From Dactylis glomerata (Eukaryota; Streptophyta; Magnoliopsida; Poales; Poaceae), in the NCBI GenBank assembly GCA_007115705.1, contig QXEO01000170.1, positions 372,001 to 436,000 of the forward strand: a stretch of 64,000 bases of DNA, given 5' to 3'. A program made the translations under genes and the position numbers. This document shows, one piece after another, positions 34,241 through 45,207 of the stretch; the stretch's first letter is position 1, and each line of letters starts with the position of its first letter. A model generated the notes under the pieces. It saw only the letters and a list, made by a program, of their open reading frames with translations. It ran no database searches and was not told the origin of the DNA.

Positions 34241-37128
34241 AGAAAAGCACTCTTGGGAGATAACCCAATGTTTTATTTCCAGTACTTTTTCTTTTATTTG
34301 AGTCTTGGAAGTCATTACTACTGTAATGACCGCTCCTTATCTTGTTTATTTCGTTTTTGTGCCAAGAGAAGCCTCTAATTTGAGCGAGATAAAGATTTGG
34401 GGATGTTGCTGTCCTGAAACTGTTTTCGGTGCTGCACCGTAAAAATTCATATAAATTCTCTGTTTATATTTTGGACCTGCGATTTCTTGTGCATATGCCC
34501 CAGGTTATATACAAACTTTTGTTAGTTTAACACTTTTTGATTTGAGCAACAGGAAATCCCTCAAAATTTTTACCTTTGTCAGCTGTTCAGTTTTGACAGA
34601 TTTCTGCCAATATTTGTGTTTGCCACTTTATCGCTTTCTTTTGAGTTCTTTTGATCACGGAACTTTTGGGGAGGTTGCTACAGTAGTATTTGCTATATAT
34701 GTGGTGGTTTTGAGTTGAAACCTAAAGCAAAAAGAGGTTGATTATATGTTATGCTTACACTAATGTTGCTAATAGAATTGTGTTTAGTTTTGTATGAAGG
34801 AAGTTTTCAAGTGTAGGGATTGGAGAATGATGAGATGAGTTGAAGAATGGACAAAAGCTCAAGATTGGGGATGCCCATGCATCACCCCAAGAAATATCCA
34901 AGAAGTACAAGCGTCAAAGCTTGGGGATGCCCCCGAGGCACCCCTTCTTCATCGGCAAAAATCAGGTCACCTTTCAAAACACTATATTTTTATTGCTTCA
35001 TGCACTATGTGTTTTTCTTGGAGCGTCAGTTGTTTTAGTTTTCTTAGTTGGTTTAGTTTGTTTGTTTGTTTGCTGCAATAAATGGTTGGACCCCAACAAA
35101 TTTTCCTTTGGAGAAGTTGCCTTGCTTTCATTTGCAAAGAACGCTCTTGTTTTCATTCTTATTAAAAATCGAGCGTTCTTCTTTTTCTGCTACTGCTTTT
35201 GGTTTTTGTTTTCGCCTTGATTTGCGTTCAGACCTTGTCATATCTTTTCATCAAGGTGTATTTTTGCCTCTGATCTTTATTGGTTTTCTTCAAAAGAGGT
35301 GTCTTAAAAAATTTCAAATGGTGTTGGAAAAGAGAAAAAACTTTGTGCAAAATAGTGGTACAAGAAGGAGCTTGTGTAGACTGCGGCTTAGGCTTTTTCA
35401 TGTCATGCTTGATGTCTTTTTGATAGTATGCTTAGTGGTTTTGCTGTAGCATGACTTGTCTCAAATAACTGAGATTGCTTAATGAGCCTTTGAAAAAATC
35501 ATGCGTTGTTTTTATTGTATGGAAGCATTATTTTGGTTTTCTCCTTGATGCTTTATTTCGGTTGACTTGGCGCATGCTCACACATGTTAGACTCTTACAA
35601 AGTCGCCAATAGCCTTCATGATCATTTAGTTTTTGACTTTTGATGCCATCTTATGCTTCTTTTAATGTCACTTTGTCGCTTTGCATGATTATGGCCATTA
35701 CTGCTCTCTTAGTTGGTCGCTCCCAGTCTTTTGCTAGCCCTCGCCTTGTACTGAGTATGAGCTCTACTCGTGCATCCAACTCCTAAAAGCCAAAGTTTTC
35801 CAAAGTGTCCACCATACATACCTACTAGCAATTTGCTATTCCAAGTAAATTTGACTTGCTTTTATTTTCTCTTCAAATTAAACTCTTACCAGTGTTATGC
35901 GAAATTCGGTCAGTAAAGCTCTCACAAACCGGAAGGCACACTTTACTTTTTCCTGTTCTTAAAAATTTGACATTGTGGTCTCTTATGTTGAGTTGTAAGT
36001 TGGATTCTAGCCCATCCATGCTGTCATAGGGCAAGCTTTCAACATTGCACTTCTTATTTGAGTTGATATCGTGATCTTTTGTCTATGGATGCCCGCGGTG
36101 TGAAATGAATTGGGAATCTTGTGGGGATCATGGAGTTTGTATATGTGTTAGGGAAACGCCGGGCCGCCAATCTAAGCCATGCATAATTCATGGTGGAAAT
36201 TTGCAGCATACCCATGGTGAACATACGACGACGCATCTCACAATAAAAAGCTAAACGAAAGGCAAATAAAAGAGATGTCGAGGTGTTCATTGTCTGCTTG
36301 TCCTGTCATTTTGGTGTGGGCTTGTTCCATGTTATCGGGCACGGAGGTACCCCATTGGCGGTTCTCAATGATATGCATATGTTTACAATGACAAGAGCCT
36401 TGCTTGGGACTCTAAGTAAAGTAGCAAGAGGTTTGGGTACTCGTATTCACGGGGCACGAGGTTTTCAACTTATGATTTGTCAAGCATATGCATCATAATT
36501 GTTCTCGCATTAACTTTAACCATTCAAGATGCTTATGATGGGGGCAATGAGAGCTCAAAGCCGGTAAGTACCATAATTTTTGAAGGTTATAAAACTTGCA
36601 ATCACTGCTTCCCTCTGCGAAGGGCCTTTCTTCTACTTTTATGTTGAGTCACCACCTTCTTTCTTTATGCACCATTAAGAGAGCATAGTTGTCATTCTTA
36701 GTGTGATATGCATTGTCCCAAAGTTCATTGATTGATTCATATTGTTGGTTTCACTTGTTCTTAAATTATTTGTATCTAGTCGCCCTCTTAAACTTGAAGG
36801 TGTCCTATGCATTTATGTTTTGCTCTCTTTGAAGGACAAGCTGAAAACCATTTGTATGTTTTTCCTTATGATTTGAACACATGTTTGACTTTCATTGTTT
36901 CATTTTCATGATCTTTTGTTTGTGTTCATTTACATGTTTACAACATGGTTCCTAAGTTTCTTATTGTCATGATTATATCTTCATGCCCATGTTTTAAGTT
37001 CTTATGATCCCAGCTCACAAATGCTTACATATATGATCAAGATTGTGTAGGTGCATGTCACCTCAAAAATTATTCTTTGTTATCACTTACCTACTCGAGG
37101 ACGAGCAGGAGTTAAGCTTGGGGATGCT
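34241..37128 (+). other. Element B 3' non-coding region and polypurine tract
   Basis: There is 2.9 kb without a credible gene. It holds repeated GGGGATGCCC motifs (near 34867 and 34924) and low-complexity T/C stretches. Two blocks are shared with element A: 35560-35870 with 42360-42665, and 36600-36730 with 43130-43250. The end CTCGAGGACGAGCAGGAG then TTAAGCTTGGGGATGCT (37093-37128) is the polypurine region before the LTR, matching the layout at the end of A. Confidence 0.75.
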
Positions 37129-38814
37129 TGATACGTCTCCAACGTATCTATAATTTTTGATGCTCCATGCTTGTTTTTACACCATTTGCCTATTGTTTCG
37201 TTACACTTAGTGGCACTTTTATGCATTTTTCGGAACTAACCTATTAACGAGTTGCCACGGTGCTAGTTTCCTATTTTCTGTTGTTTTTGTGTTTCAGAAG
37301 TGATACACAGGAAATATTCTCGGAATTGGACGAAACAAGTTCCTGAAGTCTTATTTTACCCGAAAGCTTCCAGAGATCCGAAGGAGAGTAGGAGGGGGGC
37401 CACCAGGGCCCCACACACAGGGGTGGCGCGGCCAGGCCCCTGGCCGCGCGGGCCCCGCGTGAGGGCGCCTGGCTCCTCCTCTGACATCGCCCCTTCGCCT
37501 ATAAAGACCCCCCGACGGAAAAAACCTAAGAACCCGATCAGTTTTCCAGAACACATCGCGATCCGCCGCCGCCGTCGACCCAAAGATCGGGAGGGTCCAG
37601 AAGCTCTTCCCGGCACCCTGCCGGAGAGGGGAATCGCCACCGGAGGTCTTCTTCATCAGCATGCTTGCCTCCGGAGCGATGAGTGAGTAGTCTACCTTGG
37701 ACTATGGGTCCATAGTAGTAGCTAGATGGTTGTCTTCTCCACCATGTGCTTCATGTTTAGATCTCATGAGCTGCCCTACATGATTGAGATCACCGTTATG
37801 TAATTCTACATGTTTGGTTTGTTGGGATCCGATGAATATTGGTGTTTATGATTGAGTTGCTGTAAATATTATCTTTTGTTATCTCTATGTTGTTTATGAT
37901 CTTGCTGGCTCTCCGTTGTTAGTAGCTATCTTGGCCGAGTAGTTGCTAGTGACTCCAAGAGGGGGTATTTTAGCTCGATAGTGGGTTCATGCCTCTATTT
38001 CACCTGGGGGAGTGACAGAAACCTCTAAGGTGGTAGATGTGCTGTTGCTACTAGGGAGAAAACAACATTCATATGCTCAAGGGCATATGCTTTGTTTACA
38101 TTACACAATTTGCTTAATGCAATTATCTGTTGTTCGCAACTTAATACTACTGGGGTGTTCGGATTGATATCCTCGGGAGTGGATTATTAGTCATAGATGC
38201 AGTTGGATGGCGGTCTATGTATTTTGTTGTAATGCCCAGAGTAAATCTCATAGTGATCTTCTTGACATATCACGTTTATCTTTATTCTATCAATTGCCCA
38301 ACTGTAATTTGTTTACCCAGCATGTGTTATTTTATCTATGGAGAGACACCACTAGTGAACTGTGGATCCCGGTCCTATTTCCATCATATTGCTATCACCT
38401 GTTTACTTTCTCGCACTGTTTACTTTACTTGCATACTTTTGCTGTTTTCCACTCGATACACTCATAACCTTTGTTTCAAGCAAACCGGTGAGATTGACAG
38501 CCTCATCGTAAGTTGGGAGCAAAGTATTTGTTTGTGTGTGTGCAGGTTCCACGTTGCAGCTAGAAAGCAAAGCTTGGACGTGGCGCCATATATAAATTGT
38601 CCGCAGCTATCGCAAACTAGCAAGCATCACCTTCAGTCGTTTGTCTCTCCTCTCCTGACCGATATTAAACCTTGGTTTCTTAACTGAGGGAAAACCAGCT
38701 GCTATACTCATCATACCTTCCTCTTGTGGTTCCCAACGGGCTGGTCATTCACCATGCACAAGGACTGTTGCTGGGGGACGAAGAAGAATAATCTCCTTCA
38801 TCAACTAGCCATCA
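37129..38814 (+). repeat. 3' LTR of element B
   Basis: 1686 bp, matches 9926-11614. It is followed by the target copy ATGCT at 38815-38819. Confidence 0.93.
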
Positions 38815-38819
38815 ATGCT

Positions 38820-39710
38820 TCCGATGAAGAAGAAGTTGAAGAGGAACCAGAAAAGAGTGATAAAAATGCAAAGTACACCAAAGAAGACTTAATTGCCAAC
38901 AAGCATGGTAAAGAGAGAGAACCTTGGGTACAGAAACCAATGCCTTTTCCTGGTAAGAAACACAAGTCCAAGGAAGAAGAACACTACAACAGGTTTTGTG
39001 AATGGATGAGACCTTTATTTTTGCAAATTCCTTTGACTGATGCTATTAGAATGCCCCCTTATGCAAAATATATGAAAGATATTGTCACTAACAAAAGGAA
39101 AATTCCTAATGAGGAAATTTCCACTTTACTTGCTAATTATTCTTTTGATGGTAAAGTACCGGAGAAGCTTGGAGATCCAGGTATACCAACTATTCCTTGC
39201 TCCATTAAAAATAACTATGTTAGAACTGCTTTATGTGATTTGGGAGCTGGAGTTAGTGTCATGCCTTTTTCTCTTTATAAGAGACTTGATCTAGAAAAAT
39301 TAGTATCAACTGATATATCTTTGCAGATGGCTGATAAGTCTACTACTATTCCTATTGGTATATGTGAAAATGTTCCTGTTCAAGTTGCTAACAGCTGTTT
39401 GATTTTAACTGACTTTGTTGTGTTAGAAATGCCTAAAGATGATAATATGTCTATTATTCTTGGGAGACCTTTTCTAAACACCGCAGGTGCTGTTATTAAT
39501 TGCAATCAAGGAAAAGTCACTTTTAATGTCAATGACAAAGAGTACACGGTTTATTTTCCCAAGAAGATTGATAGGAAGAATGCTCTAAATTCAATCAAGC
39601 ATGTTGAGACCATCAAAGTTGGTCAAATTATTTGTTCGGAGCAAAAGCCCAAGGAAGAATATCAAATTGTTATGGTTGGGACTATACCTATCAAAGTTGA
39701 GGTAACATAA
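38820..39710 (+). pseudogene. Athila-type protease (element A), continuing gag
   Basis: This is the continuation of A's gag frame after element B. An acidic and Lys-rich start leads to the conserved Athila linker (FCEWMRPLFLQIPLTDA near 38995) and then the aspartic protease: ALCDLGAGVSVMP (near 39230; Athila proteases use DLGA rather than DTGA) and IILGRPFLNTAG (near 39455). It ends with a true TAA at 39708-39710. The segment itself has no internal stop, unlike the gag part. Relatives continue from here into RT, but none is present: the next coding sequence is the ORF at 40539. Confidence 0.88.
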
Positions 39711-40106
39711 GCGTTTAGTGAAATGCAAAGTTTTGCCTCATATAAAGTTAGTTTGGGAACAAGACTTGATCAACCTTGTTAACAAAGTGATTTTATATGA
39801 ACAAAACTTCGTTTTCACCGCATCCACTCCACCTCACTTGTATTTACTTTCATCATTTTTTATTCCTTCAGTTTAGTTGCATGATTAAGAGTATCTCAGA
39901 GCTGCTGCATGCTTGGTTTTGATTTGCTTGAAATCTCTTCATCTTCGTTTTTCTGATTTTTTATCAATATGCCAATTTCTGAAAAATCCTCGAAAATAAA
40001 GTTTCTTGAAAAATTCCAGAAAATTCTTTATAAATTTTTATATCAAAAAGGGGCAGAAAGACACCTGGGAGGCACCTGGAGGGGCTGCCATGCCACCTCA
40101 CACATA
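39711..40106 (+). other. Element A non-coding gap after protease
   Basis: An AT-rich stretch where RT, RNase H and integrase would be expected. No pol motif is visible in any frame. From about 39970 the sequence resembles the pre-hairpin part of A's own LTR (GAAAAATC and TCCAGAAAA-type words). Confidence 0.7.
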
Positions 40107-40137
40107 GGTGGCGCGGCCCAGCCCTGGCCGCGCCACC
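40107..40137 (+). promoter_or_regulatory. Internal copy of the LTR GC hairpin upstream of the second ORF
   Basis: The 31 bases are identical to 6940-6970 of the A 5' LTR: arms GGTGGCGCGGCC and GGCCGCGCCACC with loop CAGCCCT. It is flanked as in the LTR by CCTCACACA and GTGTGAG-type words. It lies 430 bases before the ATG of the second ORF. A role as an internal promoter part is inference. Confidence 0.6.
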
Positions 40138-40316
40138 CAGGTGTGAGAGGGCCCCACCTGGCCCCTCACTTATCTCTTCCTCCCCTGCTCTTTATCTCTC
40201 CCAAAAACAACGACACACTCAGCTCAAACCCAAGTTCTTGCTGTTCTTCACCTTGATTTTTTGATCTCCTTGCTCAGCCCAACATTTCTGCTGAGATTTG
40301 GAGCATTTGTTCTCCG

Positions 40317-40536
40317 GTATGTGACTCCTCCGCTTGTCCAAGTAGAATTTCTTTTGGTGGAGTATTTCTTGAGTATTTTAGCTTTGTAGGTGATAGTATA
40401 AATGAGTATGCATGCTTGTTCTATTGCTTAGAATTTTTATTTTGATGCATGTTAGCTCTCTAGTAACCCACTATAATAGTTTCCTACATTTGCTTGTCTC
40501 AAAATCATATTTTATGAGGTTTGTTAAAAATTTCAG
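40317..40536 (+). other. Candidate 5'-UTR intron before the second ORF of element A
   Basis: The donor CCG|GTATGT (GT at 40317) and acceptor AATTTCAG (AG at 40535-40536) bound a T-rich 220-base segment ending two bases before ATG 40539. The preceding exon-like stretch (40200-40316) is leader-like, with CTCTCCCAAAAACAACGACA-type sequence. Spliced expression of the downstream ORF is known for some Athila/BAGY-2 type elements; here it is inferred. Confidence 0.5.
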
Positions 40537-40538
40537 AA

Positions 40539-41657
40539 ATGGAGGAGAATGCTTATCAACTCTCTCAACATGAACTAGAAGTGCATGAAGTTATGAAAGT
40601 TCACCGTGAAGAGAAGGTCTTCCCCTCACACTATCCATGCTCAGAGTTCATGAATGCTGCCGGAATTATGCAGGATTTTCAAACCTTACTCTCTAATGCA
40701 GGATTAGAACATTTTGTTGAGGGTGAACCTCCCCAATATGTTAAACTAACAATGTCTGTGGTGCAAGATTTCAGATTTAGTTGGTCCACTTCTAACCCCA
40801 TGGTTCATTATAAAATTTATAACAAATCTGTGGACTTGCCTCTTGATGTTTTCTGTACAGCTATTAGAGTACCACAGTGGGGATCGCTTGAGAAGATAAG
40901 GGGACAACCTAGGACATTGTTAGAACTATACGAGGAGATTTGTCAAGGAAGAAGCTTCACAGGAGAGGGTGGTAAAACTCGAAATATTCATTTCCCATTC
41001 ATTCGATATTTTGCCTTCTTCATTACCAAATATGTTCTTGCTAGGAAATCTGCAAGTAAATTATCTCTCCATGATCTAGCTTTTATTGCTGCTGCTTTGA
41101 GGCGTGATAGGATTTACCATTTGGGTGCCTTAATAGCTTTCCGTCTTGATATTAACCGTGAGAAAGGGGGAATCTGTGGAGGACTTGTAGCTTCACGCCT
41201 GTTAGCTTTTCATAGTGTAGTACCTCATTTTCTAGATCTGCAGTTCCCCGAGGAGAAACTTGATCTTAATTCTATGATTCATCATAAGTTTATTTCTCCT
41301 CCTACTAGTTTGATTAATTTAACATTTGAGCTAACCTTTTTCAAGAAGACTACCTGGAGGGTAGTAAAGACTGATCGATCAGTCCGTTTGCCTGCACCTC
41401 TTTTGTTTAACCTTGATCGCAGGAATGGATGGTCGCTTATGAAAGATGAGCTTGATGCATACGTAGAGGAGCACCCGCCACCTGTGCACGATGAGGAGGG
41501 CGCTAAGGAGTCGGGTCAGCCCTCCAACATTACGAATTTCCCATATGAGCAACCTTATTATGATTATGCGCCATCAGCTTCATCTTCACGAGAGCCGGGG
41601 TACGATTACATCTATGATGACCCACCAGCCTGGGGCAGCTATCAGAATCGAAATTGA
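40539..41657 (+). CDS. ATHILA-type second ORF of element A, 372 residues
   Basis: This open frame runs from ATG 40539 to TGA 41655-41657. It resembles the plant-only ATHILA ORF family (Pfam 'Arabidopsis retrotransposon ORF-1'): a conserved-looking core with VQDFRFSWS, FCTAIRVPQWG, HDLAFIAAALRRDRIYHLGA and GGICGGLVASRL, and an acidic, Tyr/Pro-rich tail (YDYAPSASSS). Function in the family is unknown; the position after pol has led to comparison with envelope genes, but I see no signal peptide or membrane span. It is the only undamaged ORF of A, while gag has three stops. It sits behind an LTR-like hairpin and a candidate 5'-UTR intron. Confidence 0.75.
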   Translation: MEENAYQLSQHELEVHEVMKVHREEKVFPSHYPCSEFMNAAGIMQDFQTLLSNAGLEHFVEGEPPQYVKLTMSVVQDFRFSWSTSNPMVHYKIYNKSVDLPLDVFCTAIRVPQWGSLEKIRGQPRTLLELYEEICQGRSFTGEGGKTRNIHFPFIRYFAFFITKYVLARKSASKLSLHDLAFIAAALRRDRIYHLGALIAFRLDINREKGGICGGLVASRLLAFHSVVPHFLDLQFPEEKLDLNSMIHHKFISPPTSLINLTFELTFFKKTTWRVVKTDRSVRLPAPLLFNLDRRNGWSLMKDELDAYVEEHPPPVHDEEGAKESGQPSNITNFPYEQPYYDYAPSASSSREPGYDYIYDDPPAWGSYQNRN

Positions 41658-43641
41658 TCTCCACTTAGGCCAAAAGCCTAAGCTTGGGGGGAGGTATGCC
41701 GACGATTCACTCATCTATATATCATATTTTGTCGGTCCTTTGTATATCCATGTTTCGCTTTCTCTGGTGTTCTCGTTTTTATTTCCACTTTTCCAAAACA
41801 CAAAAAGACCAAAAATATTTCCGTTGTTTCTCTCTATTTGGTTCTTTTAAGTTTGCTACCTTTGGTTTGCTTTACTTGCTATTTTCGGTTTGCTATTTGA
41901 AAAATCCAAAAATATTTTGCTTTGTTTGCTATTTCCTTCTGCTTTTGTTTCAAAAATCGAAAACCCCAAAAATATTTGTTGTTCTTCTTCGGTTTTGTAA
42001 AGTTTGTTGCAGAGTTCAGTCTCCCGTTACTCCATTGGAGCTTGGTATTCACTTTATATTATTCAAGCCACACAAGTGAAGAGCAATAATGACGACATAT
42101 GACAATCCGAGATGTGGTAAGAGGCTGGTATGAACTCTATTTGCTTTCATTTTTGTACATATACTCATCCATGTGGACATGCTTAGTCGGTTCATGTAAG
42201 GTATATGTTATCTAATGGATGCTTTGTAGTTCTTGCTTTCTTATGATCAGTTTCAATTTACTAATAGTCTGTAGCATGTCATGCAGACGCTTGCATGCAT
42301 TGTTTTATTCATAATATGGTATGTTATTGTGGTATCCACCTCTAAAAAGTTTCATTTGAATCGACTTGGCACATGCTCAAGCATGCATATGACTAAACAA
42401 AAAGTCAATTAAGCCTCGATGATCTAAATTGCCTCAGAGTTTTTGTATCATTTTTATGCCTATATTAATTTTGTTTTGTCGCAAGCATGATTATGATAGT
42501 TATTGCTCTCTCGATTGTCGCTTCCCAGTCTTTTGCTAGCCTTCACTTGTACTGAGTATGAGCTCTACTCGTGCATCCAATTACCAAAAACCAAGTTTTC
42601 CAAAGAGTCCACTATAAATTCCTATGCATGGTATTTGAAAGCCATTCCAAGTAAATTTTCATGTGCTACCTTTCAAAACTTTCAACTACTTCTCATTTTG
42701 TGCCACTGTTTTTAGCTCATGGGGACGTAGTGGTCGGAATTGCTATCTTCCATATTAAATTAAGTACCCCTCGACTAGGCAGCTTCATCTGCTCGTCATT
42801 AATTTTGCAAGGGAGCTGGTCAGACCATTATAATCTAATTCTAAAAGGAAAAAAAGGGGCACTCCTCCATGGAATGTGAAAGTTGGTGGGCACCCGATGG
42901 AATCGGTTAGCCATGGTTTGAGAAAGGAAAAAGGTGGGGAGGAGTGCCAAAGCTTTATAAAAGAGCACCAATGTGCCAAAATTTCAAAGAACTCAGAACC
43001 GCTCTCACTTGTTTATTATGGAAGATAGCAAGTCCCCATTGCTAGTCATTGACATAGAACAACCACCTCTCAAAATAAATTTTTATCTCTGTTTTACAAA
43101 TGAAAAGCTCTAGCATATGTTAAATCCCTGCTTCCCTCTGCGAAGGGCCATTCGTTTACTTTTATGTTGAGTCACCATCTTCTAACTTATAGCACTTCTT
43201 GGGAGCATAGCTGTTATTCTTAGTGTAATGTGCTTGTCCCAGAACACGGTTAATTGTGGTATAACTTTGATGCTTGTATCTTTGATAATTCTACTTCTAG
43301 TCTTCTCTTGAACTTCAGAGGTGCCTCAGCATTTATGTTTTGCTCCACAAATAAAGGCAAGCGGGATACCACTCTTTCATATCATTTATGCATATTACAA
43401 TCTTGTTAGCTTCTTATGTACATGTTACTTGTTATTAGTGCATTGGCACTCTTTCATAGCTTGCTTGACTATGAGGTGACATTAGTTGTATATCTCTTAT
43501 TATGAATTGCCTGAGTACTTGATCACATAGTTAGTATATATACATCATATGAGCAAATGTGTTCGTGAAAGTTTCTTTTATCACTCCCAGTTGTTAACTG
43601 AATTGCTTGAGGACAAGCAAATAGCTAAGCTTGGGGGGAGT
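41658..43641 (+). other. Element A 3' non-coding region and polypurine tract
   Basis: No gene is seen. After AAGCTTGGGGGGAGG (near 41680) comes a T-rich part with repeated CAAAAA-ATATTT words (41790-41990), then blocks shared with element B (42360-42665 and 43130-43250). It ends with GAGGACAAGCAAATAGC and the tract AAGCTTGGGGGGAGT directly before the LTR. The presence of a tract both at 41680 and at 43627-43641 is notable. Confidence 0.75.
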
Positions 43642-45037
43642 TGATATGTCCAAAACGTATCTACTTTCCCGAACACTTTTGCTATTGTTTCTCCTCTAAT
43701 TTGTGTGTTTTGAATACAACTAACACGGACTGACACTGTTTTCAGCAGAATTGCTCTGGTGTCTCGTTTTTGTGCAGAAATCAACTTTCAGTAAAAATTC
43801 GGGAAAAATCATAAAAAATCCTATTTCACCAGAAGACCCACTGGAGCCAGAAGACAGGAGGGAGAGGAGGCCTGAGGGCCCCTCACACACTGGTGGCGCG
43901 GCCCAGCCCTGCCCGCACCACCCTGGCGTGAGGAGGCCCCAGCCATCCTCTCGGCCTCCCCTCTCGCCTACATATACCCTCTGACGACATAATATCGGGG
44001 AGACGGCGTTTTTCCCAGATAGACTTCCGCTGCGCCGCCGCCATCAGAAACCGTGATTCGGAACCAGAAACTCCGTTCTGGCACCCTACCGGGACGGGGA
44101 TTTGGAGGAGATCTTCATCACCTTCATCACCGACGTCACTCCATCGACCATCCATGACTCCCACATCCATGTGTGAGTAATTCCCCCGATGTAGGTGAGG
44201 GGATGATAGGGATTGGATGAGATTGTTCATGTAATTTGATATGAGATTGTTAGGGCATAGTGCCTAGTATCTTTATTTAGTGCCTATGACATTGTTGCAA
44301 CTTGTTGTGCTTAATGCTTGTCACTTTGGGCCCGAGTGCCATGATTTCAGATCTGAACATGTTCTTATTTCTATGATGATACTTGTTGTTTATGGTCTTA
44401 CCTACAAGTTGTATACACATATTGTTGTCCAGAACCCGAGGCCCCAAAGTGACAGAAATTGGGATAACCAGAGGGGATGGCTATGATGTGAGGATCACAT
44501 GTGTTCACCGAGTGCTAATGCTTTGCTCCGGTACTTTATTAAAAGGAGTACCTTAATTACCAGTAGTTTCCCTTGAGGCCCTGCTGCAACAGGTTGGTAG
44601 GACAAAAGATGTCGTGCAAGTTTCTCCTTGTGAGCACATACGACTATTTACGGAACACATGCCTATGATTGTTTGTACTTGGATGCTTTATCTTATTTAT
44701 CTGCAATGCCCATGTCTCATTGATTTCATGAATTATCTTATCCATGCAACGCCCGTAATCCATTTCTATGCCTACAGTATTTGTTCCTACTGTTTACTAT
44801 TGTTACTATTACCGCTACTATTTTACTACTGCTGTTACTGTTTCACTACTGTCACAACTATAAAACTGTTGCTACTGATAAACCATTGCGAGCAAGACTG
44901 TTTCCAGGTGCAGCTGAATTGACAACTCATCTGTTAAGGCTTACATATATTCTTTGGCTCCCCTTGTGTCAAATCAATAAATTTGGATAATACTTCCCTC
45001 GAAGACTGTTGCGATCCCCTATACTTGTGGGTCATCA
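43642..45037 (+). repeat. 3' LTR of element A
   Basis: 1396 bp, matches 6691-8085, starts TGATATGTCC and ends GGGTCATCA. Target copy AGATC follows at 45038-45042. Confidence 0.93.
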
Positions 45038-45207
45038 AGATCCGGCATCACTTCATCCGAGACCATATCAATCGAGGTGATATTAACCTATATTATGTAG
45101 GTACAAATGATCAACTCGCCGACATCTTCATGAAGACCCTTGATGAAGCAAGATTCCAAGAGTTGAGGCATGAGTTGAATATCATTGATTCTTGCAATGT
45201 GGCTTGA
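45038..45207 (+). pseudogene. Copia RNase H C-terminus (element E), 3' segment
   Basis: After the duplicated AGATC the copia RNase H resumes exactly where it stopped at 6690: RHHFIRDH, then QLADIFMKTLDEARF, ending at TGA 45205-45207. The wording is typical of the end of the copia polyprotein. Removal of element A plus one target copy would put the two segments in one frame, which confirms the insertion point. Confidence 0.92.

Larger units (their letters stand above)
9926..38814 (+). mobile_element. Non-autonomous Athila-type element B, inserted in A
   Basis: LTRs are 9926-11614 and 37129-38814, starting TGATACGTCTCC and ending CTAGCCATCA. The target duplication ATGCT is at 9921-9925 and 38815-38819, within A's gag-protease frame. 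Without nested C it is about 7.4 kb. It has a tRNA-Asp-type primer site and one reading frame of unknown function, split by C, then about 2.9 kb of non-coding 3' sequence sharing modules with A. No gag, protease or pol is present. By eye the first 345 bases of the LTRs differ at about 11 positions. Confidence 0.9.
6691..45037 (+). mobile_element. Athila-lineage Ty3-gypsy element A, host of the nest
   Basis: The element is bounded by TGATACATCC and GGGTCATCA, with LTRs at 6691-8085 and 43642-45037. The target duplication AGATC is at 6686-6690 and 45038-45042, in the RNase H gene of copia E. Without nested element B it is about 9.5 kb. It has a tRNA-Asp-type primer site, gag, an Athila-type protease, no RT, RNase H or integrase, then an ATHILA-type ORF and a long 3' non-coding part ending in a purine tract. 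It is therefore non-autonomous and would depend on pol from a relative. By eye the first 330 bases of its LTRs differ at about 11 positions. Confidence 0.9.

Noticed and set aside
36054..36498. Short ORFs in the 3' region of element B
   Set aside because: No motif; the region aligns in part with non-coding sequence of element A and lies between shared non-coding blocks.
39711..40538. Hidden RT or integrase between protease and second ORF of A
   Set aside because: No YVDD, HHCC or DDE-type motif in any frame, and the space is too short.
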